From: Paenibacillus sp. FJAT-29882
GTDB taxonomy: Bacteria; Bacillota; Bacilli; Bacillales; DSM-1321
Direction: 5' to 3'
Length of the DNA: 64,000 nucleotides
NCBI RefSeq assembly: GCF_001510645.1
Contig: NZ_LMVB01000001.1
Span: 2,862,981 to 2,926,980 of the forward strand
Positions 7,139-16,836 of the stretch are shown piece after piece. The translations under genes were made by a program, and so were the position numbers. Within the stretch, counting starts at the first letter, position 1. The number at the start of each line of letters is the position of its first letter. The notes beneath the pieces were generated by a model that did no database searches, was not told the origin of the DNA, and was given only the letters and a program-made list of their open reading frames with translations.

Positions 7139-10100
7139 TCACCTCCCCAAACCAGAATAACTTTCAGCTTGTTTTGCTAGTAGTGTGATAACCATATCTA
7201 TTCTCTTTATTTCCTCCGTTTTTTGCTTACCACCCATATTGGGATCATCTATAATAGATCTTTTTTGTGCCTGTAAATCACTGATGCGGCTACTGATTTT
7301 ATTATAGGTCTTGTAAACATTTTCATTAGGATTAGGGGTGCCGTTTTTCTTTGCAGATAGGCTTTCTCTTTTAGACTTATCTAAACCTTTATAAAAGTCA
7401 TCAACACTCTGATTATTACCTTCTAGGTTTTTAACCACAAAACGGTTTAAAATCGGCAAATCAGCTAAACCTCTATCTGGTAATTCAGGTTTTTCATTCC
7501 CTGCCAATTTAGAGATGCCATCCGTACCCTTTAAGAAGTAATTACCTAAACCACCTGTGTATCCTTTAAATACATGTTCAATCTTTCTGGGTGACTTGTT
7601 GGCGATCTTACCGATCCCTTTTGATAATTCACTCTGATATGGTCCGTACTGATCTTCCGGCAGCATATCTTGTTCACGTCTAGGAACAATAGGAGAATCA
7701 AAATGCATGCTTTTATTCCCGTATGCTTCAATCCATGGGAGTATAGCAGTTGGGATCCAATTTGGTGTAAAAGCATCCTTTACAGTTTTTCCAAAACCTT
7801 CAAAAGATTTCGGGTCATTTGTTTTTGCGTAGTCTAACATTCTTTCAAATGATGTACCGAACATCACACCGGCTTCAAACGGTTTAGGTAGTTTGTAAAT
7901 TTGATTCCCCGCTTCAAAGTGCCAATACAAATCCTTTTCACGTTGCGGAATTTCTTTATACCATTCTTTATCGTGGTTATAATAATATGCCACGATAGAA
8001 GGTAATGTGATACTGGTTATTGCTTTTATTGGTGCTTGCACTGGTCTTTCTTTGAATGTACGAGCGAGTTTATCCATAGATTGAACCGCAGCATTAAAGA
8101 ACGCTGTAACCTGATTATATTGCCTTCCTATGCTCCCCGCTCGGCTGAAGTCAATTAAATCACGGGAAGAGAATGCAGCTTCTTTCGGTGTTGCACCCTT
8201 CTTTAATCCTTTTTTAAATTCCCCTACCCTTGTCGCTTCCTCTGTTATTTCAGAAACTTTTCTTAGTGGCCTGAGAATCGTATCTACCGTTTTAATAGGC
8301 CCACCAAAATCAGCTTTCATCTTTTGGCCTAATGATTGTTTTACCATTTTACGCAAATCGGCTTGTAGATATTCACGGTCGAGCGTTGATAAAACTGAGT
8401 TTGCTCCACCATTCTGTTTCCATAACCAATAGTCGCTATCCTTTTTAATAACACTTTTCATTCCTTTTGCCATATCCAAAAAAGGCACGAATCCATACTT
8501 GGAATTAACAAAGGCTGATAACTGATCTCGAAAAATGTTAACAGGTCCGAAGTCAGGTGATAACACTGCGCCAGCTCGTAATGTTCGTGCAGGAATTCCC
8601 ATCAGATTAATAAAAACATTCTGCTTTTGTGCATCAAGCGAAAGCATTGCTTTATATAAATCGTCTTGAAGCTCCATCTCGATTTTTTGTCCATCTTTGT
8701 ACACATAAACTTTGTTACCTTCACCTTTAAAAAGATTGTCGATTGCATCTGTTCTACCGTCATTCATTTGAACACTTGCATCATCTAAAACACTAGATAG
8801 GTTGTTAATCGAGCTATCTTGCTTGGTTACATTCGTAACCCTGCCCCACATGTTGTTTTCTGGTGCGTTCTTTATTAAATCATGCAAAGCCACACCGACC
8901 TTGTTTCTTTCAGCAATGTTTGTGATAACATATGTGTTTTTGACCAAACTTTCAATCGGGTTAATGATCGGTTTTTCAGAACCTGTCCGTTGCTTGATAG
9001 GATTCGTTAAACTTGCGAACTTATTTTTTGGACTAATCGGTTCAAACCCTCTCACCCTGGGCTCTTGCACCCTGTTCATCGAGATATAGTTAGGGTTATC
9101 TTTAAAGATTTGTTCAACTGCTTCGTCTGTATAATAACCAGATTCTTTCAGTTCTTTCATGAGTGTTTGACTATATTTCACTAACTCCTGTTGATGTGCC
9201 TTAATATTAGGTGATTCAGCTTCAATTTGACGAATAGTTGCTTCTGCAAGTTGATAATCATTCATTCCTTCGACGTTCTTAGGCTTAATTCCTGCTGTTA
9301 ATCCTTTTTTATCATAATCTAAAGCACGTTTAGAAATTGCATAAGCAAGAAAATCATCTATTTTGTTTTCAAACGGCTTAATAATTTCTTTTAATGATTT
9401 CTCTATTTTTTGACCTTGTTCATTAAATACTCCGCCATTCAAATAGGCTTCGGCTTTACCTGCCATCCCACGCGCTAATTGAGCTAATTTATGAGGGTCT
9501 TTTTCTATTTGAAGGCCTTTGCCACCCAAATCCTTTGAAGCTTTGTTTACTGCGTGTAAATCACTCACAACAGCCGTATAAGCCTTATCAAAAGACCATT
9601 TCGTTTTTTCGCGTTTACCATTCGTGTCAATTTGTTTTTTCACGATTTCTTTAGGATTATGAATATCAATTGGAGTACGGTCTATAGGTGTTTCTCCTGC
9701 TTTTAAACGAATTAAAGACCCACCATCATTTCTTGCTGTGATTGGTTCAAACTCACGAGGAGTTGAACGTGCAGTATTTAATCCAGGTAATGTTTCTGAT
9801 AGAGGTCTAATGTTCTCGACTGAAGGCGCTGCTTCACTACGGGATAATGGGTCTAATCCCCTTTCTCTTAATGATGGTTGAGGTTGTTTAGCAGACGCTG
9901 ATAATCGATCAAAGAATTGGTCTGTTTGACCAGAAGCACGACTAAATGGTTTAGGACCTAATTGGTCAAGAGTGCTTTGACTTGGTCTGCCTGTAAAATT
10001 AGGAACATCACCTTTCGCAAGCTTACCTAATTGTTTAGATGCAATACCACCTAACCCATGTAATAACGGATCTGCTATAGCTCCACCTGCAGCACTCAAA

Positions 10101-11098
10101 CCAAAAAGAGCAAGGTTCTGTTTATAGTTAGTATCCTTGGGGTTTAAAGCTTCACGAATGCCGACTTCTGCCGCACCGATACCACCACCAACAATTGCTC
10201 CCTCTTTAGCGATTTGAGCAAATTTCTTAGCGCCTGCTGCTTCTTTGGCTCCTAAACCAAGACCACGAACAGCCTTCACTCCACCTACACCCGGTACTAA
10301 ATAACCTAGACCAGATGTAAGTAAATCCGTACCGCCACCCTCCCCGATTTTACGGGAAGAATTGTAATACGGTTGACGATCATTGACCTTCTTATCCAAG
10401 TTACTCATTAAACCTAACGAAGCAGAATCAACGGCACGATTCGCACCCCGTTGTACTTCTTTTGCTGTTTTAGATGGCTCGTGCTTAAGATAGTTATTTA
10501 TAGCATCTTTAGCTTTTACATCGTCAAATGGATTGAGGACTTCCTTTGCGGCCTTAACTGCTTGGCCTACCTCAGACTTTTTTAACTTATCTATCAACCC
10601 GCCTAAACCCTTTTTCTTCTTCTTTTCTTTTTCCTTTTTCTTATCCCATGAAGGAGCAAGACCTCTAAGTTGCTTTTGGTAAGGTGTCATGTCCTCGTGT
10701 GGTATAAGTGTACCTTTTGAAGCAGAACCATATTTTTTATCAGAATCTTCAATCGCCTTGTTTTGCGCCTTCTTATTCTCACGAGATGGTAAATGACCAC
10801 CTCGCCCTTGTGCTTGTGCTTTCTGTTGTTGTTCAGTTATTTTACCTTGCGCCTCGTTTTTAGCTTGCCATGACTCTTTACTTTGTCCTCCGTACAACTC
10901 ATATTCAGTTCTTAATTCAGCTTCTTTTTTTGCCCTGTCCTTAGCTTCATTCAATCGATCCAGAAAGGCAGCTTTAGCAAATTCAGCTTCCGCTTTCGTC
11001 CTACCGATATCACGAGCCTGAGAAAGACCCGCATCAAACGAGCCTTTCCCGTATCTTTTTTCAAATATATCTTTGTATTTCTTAGAATTGTAAGCCAT
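7139..11098 (-). CDS. Giant virion protein, LPD38-like, probable ejection protein
   Basis: 1319 residues from the ATG at 11098, chosen because AAGGAGG precedes it at 6 nt (an earlier start lacks one). The first 200 residues are highly charged (coiled-coil-like, Lys/Glu-rich). Residues around 230-360 are glycine/alanine-rich (SGLGYLVPGVGGVKAVRGLGLGAKEAAG), suggesting membrane interaction. The C-terminal third (ATRVGEFKKGLKKGATPKEAAFSSRDLIDFSRAGS... and FFNAAVQSMDKLARTF) resembles the large polyvalent protein associated domain LPD38 seen in short-tailed phages. With no tape-measure protein present, it most likely is packaged and injected with the DNA. This function is inferred. Confidence 0.65.
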   Translation of the reverse strand: MAYNSKKYKDIFEKRYGKGSFDAGLSQARDIGRTKAEAEFAKAAFLDRLNEAKDRAKKEAELRTEYELYGGQSKESWQAKNEAQGKITEQQQKAQAQGRGGHLPSRENKKAQNKAIEDSDKKYGSASKGTLIPHEDMTPYQKQLRGLAPSWDKKKEKEKKKKKGLGGLIDKLKKSEVGQAVKAAKEVLNPFDDVKAKDAINNYLKHEPSKTAKEVQRGANRAVDSASLGLMSNLDKKVNDRQPYYNSSRKIGEGGGTDLLTSGLGYLVPGVGGVKAVRGLGLGAKEAAGAKKFAQIAKEGAIVGGGIGAAEVGIREALNPKDTNYKQNLALFGLSAAGGAIADPLLHGLGGIASKQLGKLAKGDVPNFTGRPSQSTLDQLGPKPFSRASGQTDQFFDRLSASAKQPQPSLRERGLDPLSRSEAAPSVENIRPLSETLPGLNTARSTPREFEPITARNDGGSLIRLKAGETPIDRTPIDIHNPKEIVKKQIDTNGKREKTKWSFDKAYTAVVSDLHAVNKASKDLGGKGLQIEKDPHKLAQLARGMAGKAEAYLNGGVFNEQGQKIEKSLKEIIKPFENKIDDFLAYAISKRALDYDKKGLTAGIKPKNVEGMNDYQLAEATIRQIEAESPNIKAHQQELVKYSQTLMKELKESGYYTDEAVEQIFKDNPNYISMNRVQEPRVRGFEPISPKNKFASLTNPIKQRTGSEKPIINPIESLVKNTYVITNIAERNKVGVALHDLIKNAPENNMWGRVTNVTKQDSSINNLSSVLDDASVQMNDGRTDAIDNLFKGEGNKVYVYKDGQKIEMELQDDLYKAMLSLDAQKQNVFINLMGIPARTLRAGAVLSPDFGPVNIFRDQLSAFVNSKYGFVPFLDMAKGMKSVIKKDSDYWLWKQNGGANSVLSTLDREYLQADLRKMVKQSLGQKMKADFGGPIKTVDTILRPLRKVSEITEEATRVGEFKKGLKKGATPKEAAFSSRDLIDFSRAGSIGRQYNQVTAFFNAAVQSMDKLARTFKERPVQAPIKAITSITLPSIVAYYYNHDKEWYKEIPQREKDLYWHFEAGNQIYKLPKPFEAGVMFGTSFERMLDYAKTNDPKSFEGFGKTVKDAFTPNWIPTAILPWIEAYGNKSMHFDSPIVPRREQDMLPEDQYGPYQSELSKGIGKIANKSPRKIEHVFKGYTGGLGNYFLKGTDGISKLAGNEKPELPDRGLADLPILNRFVVKNLEGNNQSVDDFYKGLDKSKRESLSAKKNGTPNPNENVYKTYNKISSRISDLQAQKRSIIDDPNMGGKQKTEEIKRIDMVITLLAKQAESYSGLGR

Positions 11099-11109
11099 GA
11101 AATCCCTCC

Positions 11110-11919
11110 TTAATACCATCCCTTTTCGTCCCAGTGCTGCAACGCTTTTTCTGGAGTTTTGTATCTGTCCTTTACATACTGAACTGTCATGATAATTTGG
11201 TTAACGGGATTAGAATAGCTCATACCCATTTTCTTTTCGTACTGCTTAACTGTATCTTTCAAGAACTGGCCATAACCCTTTGCTGAGCTTCCTTCTTTGT
11301 TCTTAACAGAAGAGCTCCATGTAGATTCTCGACCAATTAATTCAGTTAGAGCAACTACCCAATTCCCCGGTACCTTACCTGTATCTAAAGCTTGTGATAA
11401 ATGACTTTTGTACGCTTGATAACCTGGAGCCTTCAACGCTTCATTTTTCGTTTTCCACGTATTCGTGTAAGAACTGCCCCCGCCTTTTGCGGATGTTTGT
11501 TGGATTGCGGGTGTTCCTTTTTTATTAGGCAATTGGACTGGCGCTGCTACTCTCCGAACATGACCGCTAAATTTAGATTTCCAGTATCCGTCTGACATAT
11601 CTGCGATGGCCACGCCTGTACTGGATTGCGCTCCTAAGAATTTTCCATCGCCCATATAAATACCGACATGACCGTTCTTTTTATACGTATCAAAGAAAAC
11701 CATATCCCCGACCTGCATCTCACTTGCTGATATCTTCGTACCCTTAGTTTTTAGCGTTTCGGTTGTGGCGTTTTTAGATCCTAAATCGATACCTGCTTGC
11801 TTATAGGCGTAATTAACAAAACTTGAGCAGTCAAAATAACCCTTTGCGATATCTGCATCCGTTCGGCCGCCACCCCATACATACTTAGAATTACCAATAA
11901 ATTTTGATCCTGCTTGAAT
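11110..11919 (-). CDS. NlpC/P60 peptidase plus lytic transglycosylase, non-canonical start
   Basis: Virion-associated wall hydrolase. NlpC/P60 domain: YVWGGG, catalytic FDCSSF (Cys31 if counted from ATT at 11919) and NGHVGIYMGDG (His84). After a linker rich in Gly/Ser/Thr comes a transglycosylase-like domain with LIGRESTW (Glu near 198), AKGYGQF and PEKALQHWDEKGWY. No ATG, GTG or TTG lies between the stop at 12001-12003 and Met68 (11718), so the catalytic Cys would be lost with a canonical start. ATT at 11919 is only one possibility. A -1 shift out of the preceding gene is another. It probably drills the cell wall during DNA entry. Confidence 0.7.
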   Translation of the reverse strand: MQAGSKFIGNSKYVWGGGRTDADIAKGYFDCSSFVNYAYKQAGIDLGSKNATTETLKTKGTKISASEMQVGDMVFFDTYKKNGHVGIYMGDGKFLGAQSSTGVAIADMSDGYWKSKFSGHVRRVAAPVQLPNKKGTPAIQQTSAKGGGSSYTNTWKTKNEALKAPGYQAYKSHLSQALDTGKVPGNWVVALTELIGRESTWSSSVKNKEGSSAKGYGQFLKDTVKQYEKKMGMSYSNPVNQIIMTVQYVKDRYKTPEKALQHWDEKGWY

Positions 11920-11942
11920 TGCTTTACCTACCCCCTCCCCTC

Positions 11943-13151
11943 CTACGGAAGAAAATCCATTGCATTTCCGTAAGCATCGATTTGTGCCTGATTTTGAGCT
12001 TTAGCCATCTCACCTTGGTAATTTAGTTCGTATAATCTCCAAGCAGAATCTTCGCCGTATGCTTGTTTCGCCCAATTCAATTGTTCTTTCTCCGAAGCAG
12101 ACATATTATTGAAAGTATGTTTACGCCAGTCCTCTTCCGATTTGAATTGAGCCTTTTGGAACGCTAACTGATCAGCCCATTGTTTATCTGCCACTGCATC
12201 TCTACCAGCTTGATAATTAAATTCCTTGTCATATCTACTATCTGCAACCTTATCTCGACCTGATTGATAGTCAAATTGATTTTGCCATTGCTTATCTCCA
12301 ACAGCGTCCCGTCCAACTTGGTAATTGTAATTCCGATCATCGACAGACTTGCCATAATCAAACTGCTTGTTCCATTGTTGGTCAGCTATCGTATCACGCC
12401 CGCGATTATATTGTGTTTCATCCGCATAACGCGCATCACCAATCACATCACGGCCACGAGAGTAACCCACATCATCAGCACGAATATTAGCATCGTATAA
12501 CGCCTGTGCTCGTTGCGCTTCTAATGCTGCAATTAGCGCTTGTTCATCAGCAGGATTATTTAAATCAGTAATTTGACGATCGAAGTTATTCATAGTTTGC
12601 TGTTCCTGTAGATTCAGGCTATTCAATGCGCCTTGTCTAGCAGATTGTTGAGCTACGGAAGCCGTCACGTTTTCACCAGAAGCGTTTAACCCGTTGGAAG
12701 CCATGATTTCCCGTAATTTCTGCACGTTTTGAGCACTTGTTACATCTGCTTGGTTTCGCATACCTTGATATTGTGGTGCAACCTCTGATTTTTGCTGATT
12801 AATTTGTCCGATGGCTTTATCACGGGAAGCTTGTAATTGAGCTAATTCAGCCGCTTTTCGTTGGTCATAGATCGAGTTCACGCCATCTTGCATCTGCTTC
12901 ATATACGCATTTTGATCAAAGGCTGGTGTTGTTGGTGTCGTTGGTGTCGCCTGTGCTGCGTAATCCTGACCAGTTAAGTTTTTGTAATGGCTTAGTTGGT
13001 GCGTTAAATCCATATTTTGAGCTGTACGATTAGTAATAACCGCTTTAGTTCGTTCGATTTCAGTATTCTTGTCTGTATACGGCTTGGGTGTACCTGTATT
13101 TCCATAACCTATTCCCCAACCATCTTTTACTTGTTGTGTTGTAATAGCCAT
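11943..13151 (-). CDS. Repeat-containing virion protein, possible ejection protein
   Basis: 402 residues, not recognised by family. Gln/Ala/Asp-rich, with a long predicted helical middle (residues 85-220). Then comes a run of about five 18-residue repeats of the type GRDxVADxQWxxQFDYQx between roughly 225 and 335, one of them shortened to about 11 residues. It lies between the fibre genes and the NlpC/P60 gene, the usual place for internal or ejection proteins of short-tailed phages. Its stop at 11943 is overlapped by the open frame of the NlpC/P60 gene. Confidence 0.65.
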   Translation of the reverse strand: MAITTQQVKDGWGIGYGNTGTPKPYTDKNTEIERTKAVITNRTAQNMDLTHQLSHYKNLTGQDYAAQATPTTPTTPAFDQNAYMKQMQDGVNSIYDQRKAAELAQLQASRDKAIGQINQQKSEVAPQYQGMRNQADVTSAQNVQKLREIMASNGLNASGENVTASVAQQSARQGALNSLNLQEQQTMNNFDRQITDLNNPADEQALIAALEAQRAQALYDANIRADDVGYSRGRDVIGDARYADETQYNRGRDTIADQQWNKQFDYGKSVDDRNYNYQVGRDAVGDKQWQNQFDYQSGRDKVADSRYDKEFNYQAGRDAVADKQWADQLAFQKAQFKSEEDWRKHTFNNMSASEKEQLNWAKQAYGEDSAWRLYELNYQGEMAKAQNQAQIDAYGNAMDFLP

Positions 13152-13170
13152 GATTTCACCCCTTTAACAG

Positions 13171-13314
13171 TCACAATGGATTCCGTTCAATATCCTTGAT
13201 TGTTTGTGCTTCCTCTGAAGTGATTAGGTTCTTTTCAACAGCTAGATCAATCTGTTCAATTGATGCTCGATTATTAACCCAGTTTCGATAAAATAGGTTG
13301 TAATAGATATTCAT
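13171..13314 (-). CDS. XkdX-family small phage protein
   Basis: 47 residues (MNIYYNLFYRNWVNNRASIEQ... ending IERNPL). The motif of an aromatic N-terminus, then W, then IDLAVEKNLITSEEAQ is that of XkdX proteins, which follow tail-fibre/XkdW genes in PBSX-like phages. GGAGGT is 8 nt upstream and overlaps the end of the preceding gene. Role unknown. Confidence 0.8.
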   Translation of the reverse strand: MNIYYNLFYRNWVNNRASIEQIDLAVEKNLITSEEAQTIKDIERNPL

Positions 13315-13315
13315 C

Positions 13316-13570
13316 TCAATTACCTCCTAGTACAAGTTGCATTATAATCTCATCTTGATCTGCTTGAGATTGCTTTAATTGTGAGTTTTCTGTTTCAAGT
13401 TCTTTGATACGTTGGTCGAAGGTTGGTGGAATCGGAATAACCTCACTTGGTGGTATTTCCGATTGAACGGGTACTTTTACAATATGAGATACTGTTTCCC
13501 CGTCCCTTGTGTACTCTATGACTTGCATATCGCCTTCAATATACTCATTTTTGATTAATAACATATACAT
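13316..13570 (-). CDS. XkdW-like small protein with C-terminal coiled coil
   Basis: 84 residues. The N-terminal half is beta-rich (YIEGDMQVIEYTRDGETVSHIVKV). A proline-rich link follows, then a heptad helix (FDQRIKELETENSQLKQSQADQD). It is placed directly before XkdX as in many Bacillus phages. Probably a small fibre or tail accessory protein. Confidence 0.65.
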   Translation of the reverse strand: MYMLLIKNEYIEGDMQVIEYTRDGETVSHIVKVPVQSEIPPSEVIPIPPTFDQRIKELETENSQLKQSQADQDEIIMQLVLGGN

Positions 13571-13580
13571 TACCTCCTAT

Positions 13581-14168
13581 TCAATTTTCAAGAGCGTATC
13601 TGACTCCATATCTAAGATTTAAAGTACTATCATTTATAGCAACCTCCACTTTCAAAGAAGATTTAAAAAATAATGGTTGTGGTAAAATTACTGATTTACT
13701 TTCATTAGTATTAGAACTTTGAAGTGCGCTACTTGGATATATAAACATGGTATCGTCAGTGAAAAAAGTGCTTGGATTATTTACACACAGATTTGAACCA
13801 TATCCAACCGCATGAAATGTAACAACACCGTCAATGGTAACTTTTAAAGTAGACTTATAATCCGCATTAACAACAGTTACTGAAGCATTTGATAAATAAC
13901 CTTTGCCAGTAATGTTTAATACGGTCTTTAAAGACGTTGTACCCCGTTCATACCTAGCTAAATGTGTAGGGGTATACTTACTCCAATCCGTTCCTCCACT
14001 AAAATTAGCAAGTTTACTTTCTAATTGTTTCAAATAATTCATTACAGTGGATGTATCAGCATTAGTGGGATTAGGCGATCCTATCAAATCTGTCTTAGGT
14101 TTAATTAAATCTACCTGCGCTTTTGTTGCGTCTAACGTAGGCTTATCAGCTAAAAATATTTGAGCCAT
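13581..14168 (-). CDS. Probable fibre/appendage protein
   Basis: 195 residues. A short N-terminal segment may anchor it (MAQIFLADKPTLDATKAQVDLIK). A helical region (NYLKQLESKLANF) is followed by a beta-rich C-terminal part (LNITGKGYLSNASVTVV..., KVTIDGVVTFHAVGYG). The C-terminal part looks like a small receptor-binding or knob domain. No family name can be given. Confidence 0.55.
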   Translation of the reverse strand: MAQIFLADKPTLDATKAQVDLIKPKTDLIGSPNPTNADTSTVMNYLKQLESKLANFSGGTDWSKYTPTHLARYERGTTSLKTVLNITGKGYLSNASVTVVNADYKSTLKVTIDGVVTFHAVGYGSNLCVNNPSTFFTDDTMFIYPSSALQSSNTNESKSVILPQPLFFKSSLKVEVAINDSTLNLRYGVRYALEN

Positions 14169-14171
14169 CCA

Positions 14172-14780
14172 TTAAACCTCCTCGTATGAAATAAATGCAT
14201 TTCCATTTTGGACACCCAAACCCCATTTATACGTTTTACCCGTTATCGCATCAACAGATTTATGAGGCATTGGATCATTTAAATGGGTAACGTCCACAGG
14301 AGTAAATTTTAGTTTTTGTGGCGTTATTGAACCATCAGGTATTTGCCCAAGGGCAGCCGTATTGATTTGATCTTTCAACCATTCTAAAATTCCTTGAACT
14401 GTATTCGGACTTCCTGACATTGGCGTTGCTTTGATTTTATCCGCTCCGCTATTACCAACGATTACACTATTAAGATCGTTTTTGGAAAATACATCAGAAG
14501 CATAGGCTTTTGTATCTACAAAATCTTTAAGTGACTCTAAGATATCCTGAACGTTATCTCCTGTTAATGTTCCTATTTTGGTGACACCGATATTTTTCGA
14601 ACCACTGTCTCCACTTTCTTTACTCTGGAGAGAATCAATTAATTTGTTAATGATTGCTTTTAATTCATTCCCTCGACTATCAAACGCCTGCTTGATTTCT
14701 TGTGCTGACATTACTTTATATAAGTCGTCTTGCTGGTTAATGTGATCGAAACCAAATTCGCCCATTTTTTGTAGCGTCAT
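14172..14780 (-). CDS. Probable structural/fibre protein
   Basis: 202 residues. N-terminal helical part (KQAFDSRGNELKAIINKLIDSLQ), then two related units of the type ITGDNVQDILESLKDFV / GSPNTVQGILEWLKDQI, a pattern common in phage fibre shafts. The C-terminus is YKWGLGVQNGNAFISYEEV. Starts 10 nt after the stop of the 677-residue tail protein. Function inferred from position. Confidence 0.55.
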   Translation of the reverse strand: MTLQKMGEFGFDHINQQDDLYKVMSAQEIKQAFDSRGNELKAIINKLIDSLQSKESGDSGSKNIGVTKIGTLTGDNVQDILESLKDFVDTKAYASDVFSKNDLNSVIVGNSGADKIKATPMSGSPNTVQGILEWLKDQINTAALGQIPDGSITPQKLKFTPVDVTHLNDPMPHKSVDAITGKTYKWGLGVQNGNAFISYEEV

Positions 14781-14790
14781 GTCCTCACCT

Positions 14791-16824
14791 CTATTTCACG
14801 AAAGATTGATAATCGTATTTAATGCCTAACGAAAGCATCCCGAACGCTTCATCTACCTTCTCATTACGTACTTCCAATTGGAAATACACGATTTTCTTTG
14901 CTTTGATTTTGTTTGTAGCTTCTTGCGGAAAGTCACGGGAGCCATAAGTGAAGAAGCTGTAATCCACATAACTGTAATGGAATAAATCTTTTCGAGTGGT
15001 TTTAATGAATTTACGTGATTTTTTATCGCTCACATAATAAAGATCAGCGCTAGTATGAATATACGGTTTGATGCTGAAAAACACTTTCTCCACAATCTTT
15101 CTTCGTTCATCCATTCCGAAGGAAAGAACCTTGCTAATCCAATGGCATTTTATCGGTTCCCCATCATCGTTATATGGGAAAAGTTCATCCGTCTTTTTAA
15201 ATCGGTACAAAAGTCCGTCTGTAGAACTACCAAAATACAAATAGCCATCCTTCTCTATAAAGCAAGAAGCATGGATGTTATCGTATAAGTACCATTCGCC
15301 ATATGGGTTGTATTGCGAACGTTGGGCATAGTCTAGGACATACACCTTTCCATTCACTGCTACCCAGTATTTATTGTCAAATTCAACTGAAATAGCTTTG
15401 TTTAGATTCGGTTCTTGCAACAACTTTGCATCAACGTTTTCAGATATATGGCTGACATTTCTCTCGTCACGAACAGTAGATGATGTGAGCATATAGACAC
15501 CGTTCTTGGAAAGTGAAACAGGATTGTTTTCAATGATTTGAATGGAGTTCTTCGCAAATGTTCCAACCTGATCATTAATTGGTTTAGATGGGAAAGAAGA
15601 TTCTCCGGAATCCAAACTAAACGAGATTTGATGCTTACCATTTACACGTTCGACCACTAGGTAGTCGTATTGTTTTGCAAATCCCATTACCTTGTCAGGA
15701 AACTTATAAAATCGATTCTCAGGGAAGTAAGCAGGCTCATATAGGTCACTGGCCCATACATAATCGGGCATATCTTTATTCCCACTGACAAACACCCTCG
15801 TATCATTTGATCCACCGAACATGACATGGAAACGACACTTTTTAATTCGCTTTGGGAAATCACTGTTTTCTTTCGTGGATTTAATCACCACATTGTCAGT
15901 TCCAGTTACAGGCGCAGTAATAAACGCTACTAGACCCTTCACGCGATCCACTGTAAAGTCTGTGCCTTCTACCTTGTTAAAGGTTGTTCCTCCATCTACG
16001 GAAGCCACAACAGGAACAGAATCTAATTCTTTACGGGATAACTGAAACTCCTTTTTTGTCCCATCCCCAGAAAAATAATCGGATGCTTCAGCAACAAATG
16101 TTTTGAAGGCTGTAATGATGACATTATTGGTTCCCTTGGTAGGTGCTGTATTAAAGGTTACCTTCCCCTTCACACGATCAACAGTAAAATCAGTGCCTTC
16201 CTTTTTATCCACACCATCAATTGTCACCTTGACCTCTCGAGCATCTAATCGTTGCAAGGATAGAACGTACTCTTTCGCTGTTCCATCACCACTAAAAGAA
16301 TCCTTGAAACCAGTACCAAGCAAATTGAAGTCTTCATATATAGTCCCACCACCTGCTGGTTCCCTTACAATGCTAATAGTAGGAATATACGGATCTATTT
16401 CTTTCACTGTGGTTCCGTCAAATTCAAGGTAATGAGCTCCATCTAATAGATAGCATTTATTATTCATGGTAAAAAAGCTTACCTGTTGATCGGCAAGCCC
16501 TGTATAAAGGCTAATAGGTTGTAACCCATTGTCAGGAATTAAATACAATTTCGTGCCATGAGCCATTAAGAAGTAAACAGACCCGTCGGTCTTTCGATAC
16601 TCATATAACCCATTTATCGCCCCGTTACCGAGGGATTCAGCAAATACCCTCTCATAGCCTGTACGCTTGTTCAAAGCGCCCCTCTCGTCAATATTCATGT
16701 TTAACATGTCCGGACTTTGGGACTGGTCTATTTGAGTGGGTGTGACCGAAAGGTTCATACCTCTAAATGGTTCTATGCGTAATAAAGGAGGTTCGGATTT
16801 ACTTCTGGATTGAAATTGAAGCAA
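14791..16824 (-). CDS. Tail-tube / stabilisation-like protein of short-tailed phage
   Basis: 677 residues. The N-terminus (RIEPFRGMNLSVTPTQID..., MLNMNIDERGALNKRTGYERV) is characteristic of beta-propeller tail tube or head-completion proteins of podoviruses. Residues 165-235 and 245-320 are a tandem duplication, each with FSGDGTxKEY/F, GTDFTVDRVKGxVxF, TAP and NVVI-like elements. The rest is beta-rich (propeller-like). It follows the gp4-like connector gene, so it probably forms the short tail or its plug. Confidence 0.7.
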   Translation of the reverse strand: MLQFQSRSKSEPPLLRIEPFRGMNLSVTPTQIDQSQSPDMLNMNIDERGALNKRTGYERVFAESLGNGAINGLYEYRKTDGSVYFLMAHGTKLYLIPDNGLQPISLYTGLADQQVSFFTMNNKCYLLDGAHYLEFDGTTVKEIDPYIPTISIVREPAGGGTIYEDFNLLGTGFKDSFSGDGTAKEYVLSLQRLDAREVKVTIDGVDKKEGTDFTVDRVKGKVTFNTAPTKGTNNVIITAFKTFVAEASDYFSGDGTKKEFQLSRKELDSVPVVASVDGGTTFNKVEGTDFTVDRVKGLVAFITAPVTGTDNVVIKSTKENSDFPKRIKKCRFHVMFGGSNDTRVFVSGNKDMPDYVWASDLYEPAYFPENRFYKFPDKVMGFAKQYDYLVVERVNGKHQISFSLDSGESSFPSKPINDQVGTFAKNSIQIIENNPVSLSKNGVYMLTSSTVRDERNVSHISENVDAKLLQEPNLNKAISVEFDNKYWVAVNGKVYVLDYAQRSQYNPYGEWYLYDNIHASCFIEKDGYLYFGSSTDGLLYRFKKTDELFPYNDDGEPIKCHWISKVLSFGMDERRKIVEKVFFSIKPYIHTSADLYYVSDKKSRKFIKTTRKDLFHYSYVDYSFFTYGSRDFPQEATNKIKAKKIVYFQLEVRNEKVDEAFGMLSLGIKYDYQSFVK

Positions 16825-16836
16825 GCAATCACCCCC

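Noticed and set aside
12164-12500. CRISPR-like array suggested by regular repeats
   Set aside because: The repeats are in frame within the 402-residue protein, imperfect, with no unique spacers of constant size and no cas genes nearby.
15821-16432. Plus-strand frames of 74 and 109 codons in the tail protein
   Set aside because: Both mirror the duplicated domain of the minus-strand gene and repeat the same antisense peptide, as expected for shadows.
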